Positions 59,934 to 64,000 of a stretch of 64,000 nt of DNA are shown piece by piece. The notes below the pieces were generated by a model, which saw nothing but the letters and a program-made list of their open reading frames with translations, was not told where the DNA came from and ran no database searches. The stretch is from positions 32,053,648 to 32,117,647 of the forward strand of contig OX328124.1 of NCBI GenBank assembly GCA_946811695.1, written 5' to 3'. Both the position numbers and the translations under genes were made by a program. The stretch's first letter is position 1. The number at the start of each line of letters is the position of its first letter. The stretch comes from Gonocerus acuteangulatus. Its lineage: Eukaryota; Arthropoda; Insecta; Hemiptera; Coreidae.

Positions 59934-61539
59934 TTTACTATCATTTATAGTTTGTTTTAAATATATATAAAATTGTAATTTTATAGATATCACAATAAAT
60001 CCGTGTAAGGATACAAACAATTTTAGGTTAGAAGTTAAGGCTTGCTTTCACAAAAGTAGTAGACATCCTGATAGACAGAAAACTTACAGGAGTGGAAATT
60101 ACTCTCTCGGCTCTTTGACTTCTATGTGGAAAACCCTATTAAACAACCAAAAAACTTCCTCTAATCTGGCATCCTATGCATAAATTCTGTAAAATCTCCA
60201 CCCCAACAAACTCGCAGTGCCCATCCAGGTCATAGAAAAATTCCTGGAAACCCGCTCTGTGATCAAATACGTACTTGCTGCCAGTTCAGTTTTTAGCTTT
60301 CAACTTTGTAATATAATATAATAATTCTAACAGTGTGCAATTTTATTTTAGTCATTTTACATTAAATACTTACTAGTATTATAGCCTACATTTCGTTTAA
60401 TTTTCACCTCTAGCCATTTTTTTCATCTGGAATATTTGATAATTTGGTATGTTTTAAGTCCCGAACTTGCCGGATTAAAGGAAGTTTACTGTATTTTAAT
60501 TTGTATGAACGTCAAACGACTGGAATAATTTTCATCTTAATCAATAATTTCTGAATACCTAAACCAATAATTAGTTAGGAAAACTAGTTGTACCCTCTTT
60601 TCTCAAAAACTGTTAGAGATGTCACCTTAAAAATGGTTTGAACCACCAGTAATTTCCATAACCTATGGGCTTTGAAACGCGGGCATTTCTCAATGGCGCC
60701 ATGGACAATTGTGCCTTATGGTTGATATCATAAGCAGATTTCCTTCCTATGGAGAAAGGGATGAAATGCGATTATTGAAGTGGTTTTCTTATTGTATTCA
60801 GCTGAACTTGAAGCCATAAAACTAGGACTGAACAACCTACTAGACACAGAACCTAAGAACATAGTGATATTCACGGACTCACTCAGTTCTTTACAATTAC
60901 TACATTACACCCCATAGTACGCGAAATTTTTGAAATAATATATCACTCAATTAAACACTTCACAATGTACTGGTTGCCCGCCCACGAAGACATCAGAAAA
61001 AGTAATGCAGTAGACGAACAGGCTAAACTAGCAACTTGACGACCAGCACCAGACGTACATTACATGTCATACCAGGATATTCAAGCCGCGTCTAAGAAAT
61101 ATATAACGGATAAATGGCAAGAATCTTGGTACATAAATCTTATCTGTTCCTTTTATAATGCCAATTTAAATGAAGCGTAGAAGTATTCACATTAATCTTC
61201 ATATTTTTGATTCGAGTCCTTTATTTATAGAATAGATGCTATGAAGCGGATTCAACAACTCTTGAAATCTGGGGATGTTGAGGAGTCTGTGGCACTTCTT
61301 AGAGCAGCCAGGTAATTATTAACTGTTATATAATACATTAAGCTATTGTTAGCATTTCGAAGGAAATACTGAATTCACAAAGGCATTTCACTTGAAAACA
61401 TATAGCAATGATTAATATATGAATTTGTTTTTTAGGGATGTGTGGCCTGAAAATGATTCATTTGGAAAATCAAACTTAACACAAGAAGAGGAGCTGGATT
61501 GTTTAAAAGAAGTTTTTCTTGCCGATTTAGACATGTCTG
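44224..61539 (+). CDS. timeout: Protein timeless homolog (TIMELESS/timeout), N-terminal half, 15 exons, runs past the window
   Basis: Exons: 44224-44320, 44510-44663, 45024-45204, 48964-49098, 50869-50964, 52953-53116, 54344-54461, 55812-55958, 56654-56766, 56869-57001, 58129-58283, 58360-58487, 58565-58712, 61231-61311, 61436-61539. All have GT/AG borders and phases that join cleanly into about 651 codons. The TIMELESS domain is clear: [70 protein letters not shown]. Later come [66 protein letters not shown], a Lys-rich stretch (about 520-541) and [16 protein letters not shown]. This is the TIMELESS/timeout type (with TIPIN, stabilises replication forks and the S-phase checkpoint), not the circadian paralogue of flies. 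The C-terminal half, including the PARP1-binding region of the human protein, lies beyond 64000. Confidence 0.96.
44827..44875. repeat. (AT)n microsatellite, timeout intron 2
   Basis: Alternating AT. Confidence 0.9.
45544..46312. mobile_element. hAT-like non-autonomous transposon (769 bp) in timeout intron 3
   Basis: Terminal inverted repeats of about 50 bp (GGGTATTTTTGCGAAGACCA at 45544; right end reads GGGTCTTTTTGCGAAGACCA in reverse complement) with a few mismatches. Flanked by the 8-bp duplication CCTTTTTC (45536-45543 and 46313-46320). The 8-bp duplication suggests the hAT superfamily. No transposase frame. Confidence 0.8.
46379..46600 (+). repeat. SINE family C, full copy
   Basis: tRNA-like head GGCCATGAGGGTTAAGGCAT, B-box GTGGGTTTGATTTCC, then an internal hairpin GGCTTTTCTTTTG/AAAGAAAAGGC, GATAACCCGTCC and a tail AAATGGACGTTAAAATTTAA plus (AAT)n. 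The tail sequence also occurs at about 50208-50230. Confidence 0.75.
46640..46830 (-). repeat. Hammerhead-bearing repeat H with inverted ends, copy 1
   Basis: AAAACATCAATACGATTTTTGT at about 46665 is mirrored by ACAAAAATCGTTTTGATGTTTT near 46770, and GGAATAGTTGAGATTC by GAATCCCAACTATTCC. Between them is a minus-strand hammerhead-like motif: CTGACGA (46733-46727), stem II GGCTAC/GTAGCT, GAAAC (46707-46703), triplet ATC (46702-46700). Stem I is weak. Same family as 53960-54230. Confidence 0.6.
47227..47330 (-). repeat. Interspersed repeat Y, copy 4
   Basis: Reverse complement of the Y block (AGTCCGACTCACAGGAACTG, CTTAGCGCGGTTCCGTTCTT). Confidence 0.6.
47480..47990 (-). repeat. Interspersed repeat X, minus-strand copy
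   Basis: Reverse complement of 2600-3200, e.g. TTAATGAACTTGACCTTTCA and GATTTTGTACTAAATTTCATC at 47922-47972. In both places X is followed, in its own sense, by Y, so X and Y are parts of one long element. Confidence 0.6.
48020..48098. repeat. (AT)n microsatellite
   Basis: Alternating AT bordering the first unit of the 379-bp duplication. Confidence 0.9.
48098..48476 (+). repeat. 379-bp tandem duplication, unit 1 (timeout intron 3)
   Basis: From ATAAATACTAATTTGAACCA to the end of its (AT)n. The non-AT part is nearly identical to the next unit; CATTTAACG against CATGTAACG is the only difference noticed. Contains a SINE B-type tail (GCTAATGGCCTTGATGTCGA). Confidence 0.9.
48477..48868 (+). repeat. 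379-bp tandem duplication, unit 2
   Basis: Second copy at an offset of 379 bp, ending in its own (AT)n at 48799-48868, about 95 bp before timeout exon 4. Confidence 0.9.
49972..50747 (+). repeat. Repeat family R, copy 4
   Basis: Starts ACTAGCTGAATACCCGTGCT and ends CAAATTTTTCTGTCCAGTGG, GGGCCATGATAAGTCAGTGA and ATATATATAG, the typical order of this arthropod repeat. A SINE C tail lies inside at about 50208-50230. Confidence 0.6.
51000..52185. other. timeout intron 5, non-coding
   Basis: No domain-bearing frame; the minus-strand 75-codon frame at 51209-51436 has no recognisable feature. Confidence 0.4.
52186..52340 (+). repeat. SINE family B, copy 4
   Basis: CATGGTCTAGTGGCTAGCGC head, CATAAGCGGGAGATGGTGGC, GGCGGCAGGAATTTTCTCAT, then an A-rich end. 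In timeout intron 5. Confidence 0.8.
53377..53730 (+). repeat. SINE family A, copy 2, with 12-bp target duplication
   Basis: GGGGCGAGGTTAGCTCAGTG head through GGCCTGTTACGGTACTGATT and a T-rich tail. TATTATTAGCCT is duplicated at 53365-53376 and 53731-53742, which fixes both ends. In timeout intron 6. Confidence 0.92.
53960..54230 (+). repeat. Hammerhead-bearing repeat H with inverted ends, copy 2
   Basis: Imperfect inverted repeat: GAAAAACATCAATACGATTT near 53993 mirrors ATTGTATTGATGTTTTCC near 54188; GGTAGCCTTCATCAGCTTTT at 54054 mirrors AAAAGCTGATGAAGGCTACC at 54124. Same family as 46640-46830. Confidence 0.7.
54126..54165 (+). ncRNA. Hammerhead ribozyme-like motif with intact core
   Basis: CTGATGA (54129-54135), stem II GGCTAC/GTAGCC closed by CAAAGA, GAAAC (54155-54159), cleavage triplet GTC (54160-54162). 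AAG before and CTT after the core form stem I. All conserved core positions are present and stem III is the minimal ACGT. The mirror copy on the other strand (about 54090-54010) has lost GAAAC. Function is inferred from the motif. Confidence 0.65.
55229..55440 (+). repeat. SINE family A, headless copy
   Basis: Starts after the tRNA part (TTCATCTTCTAGTGTCTTCG), contains GGAGCATAGTACTGACTCCA and ATCAGATACCTCTACAGTAT, and ends in an A/T run. In timeout intron 7. Confidence 0.7.
57002..58128. other. timeout intron 10, non-coding
   Basis: Apart from the hammerhead remnant, a T-rich stretch ending GGGACAAAGTCCCAGAATAA and CATTCATTCATT looks like the 3' end of a retroelement. No coding frame. Confidence 0.4.
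57341..57378 (-). ncRNA. Degenerate hammerhead-like motif
   Basis: Minus-strand CTGATGA (57376-57370) and GAAAC (57351-57347) with triplet ATT, but stem II barely pairs and stem I is short. A decayed relative, in timeout intron 10. Confidence 0.4.
59871..59927. repeat. (AT)n microsatellite, timeout intron 13
   Basis: Alternating AT. A 30-bp poly-T run is at 59262-59292. Confidence 0.9.
60150..60505. mobile_element. Possible Tigger/pogo-type MITE
   Basis: AAACTTCCTCTAATCTGGC near 60155 and, in reverse complement, AAACTTCCTTTAATCCGGC near 60490 form imperfect terminal inverted repeats about 350 bp apart, of the kind seen in Tigger elements. No target duplication was fixed. Confidence 0.4.
60785..61135 (+). 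pseudogene. RNase H domain of a non-LTR retrotransposon, broken
   Basis: Reads [15 protein letters not shown] (RNase H Glu) and [15 protein letters not shown] (catalytic Asp), then a stop and frameshift, then [20 protein letters not shown] (His and Asp of the second half) and DKWQESW. This RNase H arrangement follows the RT in Jockey/I/R1-type LINEs. Two stops plus a frameshift make it dead. In timeout intron 13. Confidence 0.75.
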
Positions 61540-61898
61540 GTAAGAGAAATTAGGTTAAATTAAAGCCATTATTCTCATCATTTTTGTACATTTATTTTTA
61601 AACTGAAAAATAATGTACAGTGTAATCAACATTATTTACACATTATATTATAGAAAAAATTCTTAAATAAATTTCTTAGAAATACTATGTACATGTTGCT
61701 TGTTTTTTTCATTTGGCACTGTCAATACAGAAATAATTATTTACATTCGAAATAAAATAAAAATAAACAAAAATTTAATTCCTATATACTATAAGCCTCC
61801 ACTTTAAGTTCTACTAAAAATTCTCTTATTATACAACAAAAAACATTTTTATTTATAACATTTTTAATACTGTTAATTTATCATAATTTTCCCCAAGG

Positions 61899-62962
61899 AA
61901 AGGACCCCGCCCTTTCCTAATGGAAAATGGCTTTCGGTCAAATTGAACGAAACTATGCTCGTTAGATAGAGAAAGTCTTTCCGAACAAAAGTCTCCATGG
62001 GCACAAAACCCAAAAGTTGGAACTTTTGGGTATCCGAAGTTTTCCATTTTTGATTTTTGCAAAATCTCGAGATCTTTGGTGGAAGGTTTCCCAAGCCTTT
62101 TGGCCAGTAAAAAAAAATACTTATCAATTATTTTTCGAAGACCTTTCGAACAACACCACATTCAACTCTTCTACCCCACCCTCCACCCAAGGAGGTGGGG
62201 GGAAGCTTTTTTTTGTATTTATTGTCTATCCAGTATCATTTGAAGATCTTTTCGGCGGCAATACACTGAAACCTTGCCTTACACCGTTACCCCCATCCCC
62301 ACCCCCAACCCCAACCCCACCCCACCCCACCTCCAGCTCGTATGTTTCAAAAAGAGGTCTTTTTTTGCAAAAAAAATTGTTCCGTTAGCAGACTTCAACA
62401 TTAGTGGCACTGAAAAGGGCCGCTTTTTGTCCCTTAGACTACTGTCAACTGTTTTGACTTTTCGTTTGCTATCGATCAGCTGCATCTAACGTATGATTCA
62501 GCAAGTAAGAAGTCGCATATTTGATGTTTTGATGATGCCGAGCATATCCCAAGGGGTTTGGGGTGGGGTAAGGGTGTGAGGCAAGGTTTCAGTGCATTGC
62601 CTTCGAAATGATCTTCAAATGATAATGGATAGACGATAATTGCAAAAAAAAGCTTCCCCCCCATGGGTAGGGGATGGGGTAGGAGTGTCAAATGTGGTTT
62701 CGTTCGAAAGGTCTTCAAAAAATAATTTATAGGTATTTTTTTACTGGCCTAATGGCTTGGGAAACCTTCCAACCAGAGATCTCGAGATTTTGCAAAAATT
62801 AAAAATGGAAAACTTCGGATACCCAAAAGTACCAAAAGTTTCAACTTTCGGGTTTTGTGGCCATGGAGGCTTTTATTCAGAAAGACTATCTCTATCCAAC
62901 GAGCATAGTTTTGTTCAATTTGACCGAAAGCCATTTTCCATTAGGAAAGGGAGGGGTCCTTT
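61899..62962. mobile_element. Foldback transposon-like element, ~1,064 bp, with ~420-bp arms
   Basis: 61899-62310 and 62540-62962 are long imperfect inverted repeats: AAAGGACC...CCTTTCCTAATGGAAAATGG against its mirror CCATTTTCCATTAGGAAAGG, GAAGTTTTCCATTTTTGATT against its mirror, GGAAGCTTTTTTTT against AAAAAAAAGCTTCC. The short centre is unrelated. All frames in it are shadows of the arms. It lies in the last timeout intron of the window. Confidence 0.85.
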
Positions 62963-63432
62963 GATCTGTTCTTCTATTCTTAAAGAGAGACTCAGATGTA
63001 ATAATTTATATTTTCTCTCACGTCCCTGAGAACATGTTAATTTCACATTGACTCAAAACAATCAATACTTACACATATTACTACTTTTAGAGATTTTAAA
63101 TGTTTAGCAATAATGTCTATTTTATAACGTTACTAGGTTGGTTTTAGTTGGATAGTTGGAAGAAAAAATAGCTTTATAAAAAGTTTGTTATTGAGAAGAA
63201 CATTCAGTTGTGTTTGCTCAGCCTCATGTAGTCCCTATCACATCAATCCATACATCTCTGGGTTGTTGGATGTAAATACTTTTCTAACAAACTCTTTTTC
63301 TTCCATCTATCTCGTTAGTATACCAATTTTTAGAATACTAAGATCGATTGTAAGATGGAGATAGTCGTGTCCGCTCATAATAGTTGAATAAAACTACTTT
63401 TTTCAATACAACATTAGTTCGAATTTCTTGCC

Positions 63433-63464
63433 AACGTTTCAGATTTCTTTTCAAGCATTCAGCG
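63433..63464 (-). ncRNA. Degenerate hammerhead-like motif
   Basis: Minus strand GCTGAATG (63463-63456), GAAAC (63440-63436), triplet GTT (63435-63433). The core CTGANGA has lost a base, so it should be inactive. Confidence 0.35.
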
Positions 63465-63479
63465 GGGCTATACAAGGAA

Positions 63480-64000
63480 ATGGGCAGAATAAGTACAATA
63501 CTAAATATAAAATAATTAATATCTTATAAATATCAAAGATAAATATAAAATAACAGCAAGTCAATATGCTAAAAGTTAACGAATAAAATAACAAATTGAG
63601 TAAATGGTAGAACTTCGAGACTTCCTTACCCCCAGCAGATGTCTCCTACTTTCCTTTGCCATCCTTTACATATCCTGACTCAGTGTTGTAGGAATTTCCA
63701 ATCAGATCAGGCCTTCCTCTACAGCTTCTTTCCTATTTTGTGATTTTTTGTTTATTATATCTTTTTATGCTAACTCTTTTCTTATTCATATTTTTCTTGC
63801 TTAGCCTTTATATTCGTTTTTATACTCATCTCATTGAAACATTGTTACCTTATGACCTAGTATTTAACTCGATTTCATGCACAATTTGTTATTTTAGTTA
63901 TTTATTTGTAACATATTCACTTGCCTGTTATTTTATATTCATTGTTGCTATTTATAAGTTATTCTTCTTTTTTTTTTTTCATGTACCGTTGTACATAGTC
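63480..64000. other. timeout intron 15, non-coding to the window edge
   Basis: T/C-rich sequence similar in style to 57420-57960, both downstream of a minus-strand hammerhead remnant. No further timeout exon was found before 64000. Confidence 0.4.

Noticed and set aside
44224..61539. Circadian-clock TIMELESS of flies
   Set aside because: The motifs ([35 protein letters not shown]) match the mammalian TIMELESS/timeout replication protein rather than the clock paralogue.
61853..63029. Several 60-120 codon frames
   Set aside because: Translations of the two arms of the foldback element; the same peptides appear from both arms.

Overview
The window is nuclear DNA of an animal, most likely an arthropod. 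It is AT-rich and intron-rich, with long (AT)n microsatellites, several tRNA-derived SINE families and degraded LINE, Penelope, Gypsy, pogo-like, piggyBac, hAT-like and mariner copies. The host genes have GT-AG introns and AATAAA polyadenylation signals. Nothing bacterial, no CRISPR array and no virus genome is visible. The species cannot be named from the sequence.

Host genes, all on the + strand: (1) the last coding exon of a large, acidic, Ser-rich nuclear protein (29753-32120) carrying a SUMO-interaction motif, two SUMO-acceptor consensus sites and a C-terminal zinc knuckle; its earlier exons were not found. (2) A two-exon gene for a 75-residue protein (41940-43125), too finely split to appear as a long ORF. 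(3) The N-terminal half (15 coding exons, about 651 codons) of the TIMELESS/timeout replication-fork and checkpoint protein (44224-61539), which runs off the right edge. A minus-strand 109-residue hydrophobic ORF (25424-25753) is uncertain.

Layout: 1-17 kb is repeat-dominated (a Gypsy remnant, a family of divergent repeats, a Penelope-like element with RT and GIY-YIG regions, a broken transposon-linked protein, a 127-bp tandem array). 17-29 kb is mostly non-coding, with two GC-rich promoter-like patches, a 194-bp minisatellite, a piggyBac element inside a SINE, and a mariner MITE. 29.7-32.6 kb is gene 1. 33-41.5 kb holds an inverted duplication, a degenerate minisatellite, iterated 20-bp palindromes and a 3,040-bp pogo-like transposon inserted into an older LINE. 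41.9-43.1 kb is gene 2. From 44.2 kb on is timeout, whose introns hold a hAT-like MITE, SINEs, a 379-bp duplication and a 1-kb foldback element.

The most interesting hidden signal is a set of hammerhead-ribozyme-like motifs (CTGANGA, stem II, GAAAC, NUH) at several scattered sites. One lies just 3' of the Penelope RT/GIY-YIG remnant, as expected for Penelope-like retroelements; one within a timeout intron has an apparently intact core. Most transposon-derived reading frames carry stops or frameshifts and are annotated as pseudogenes.
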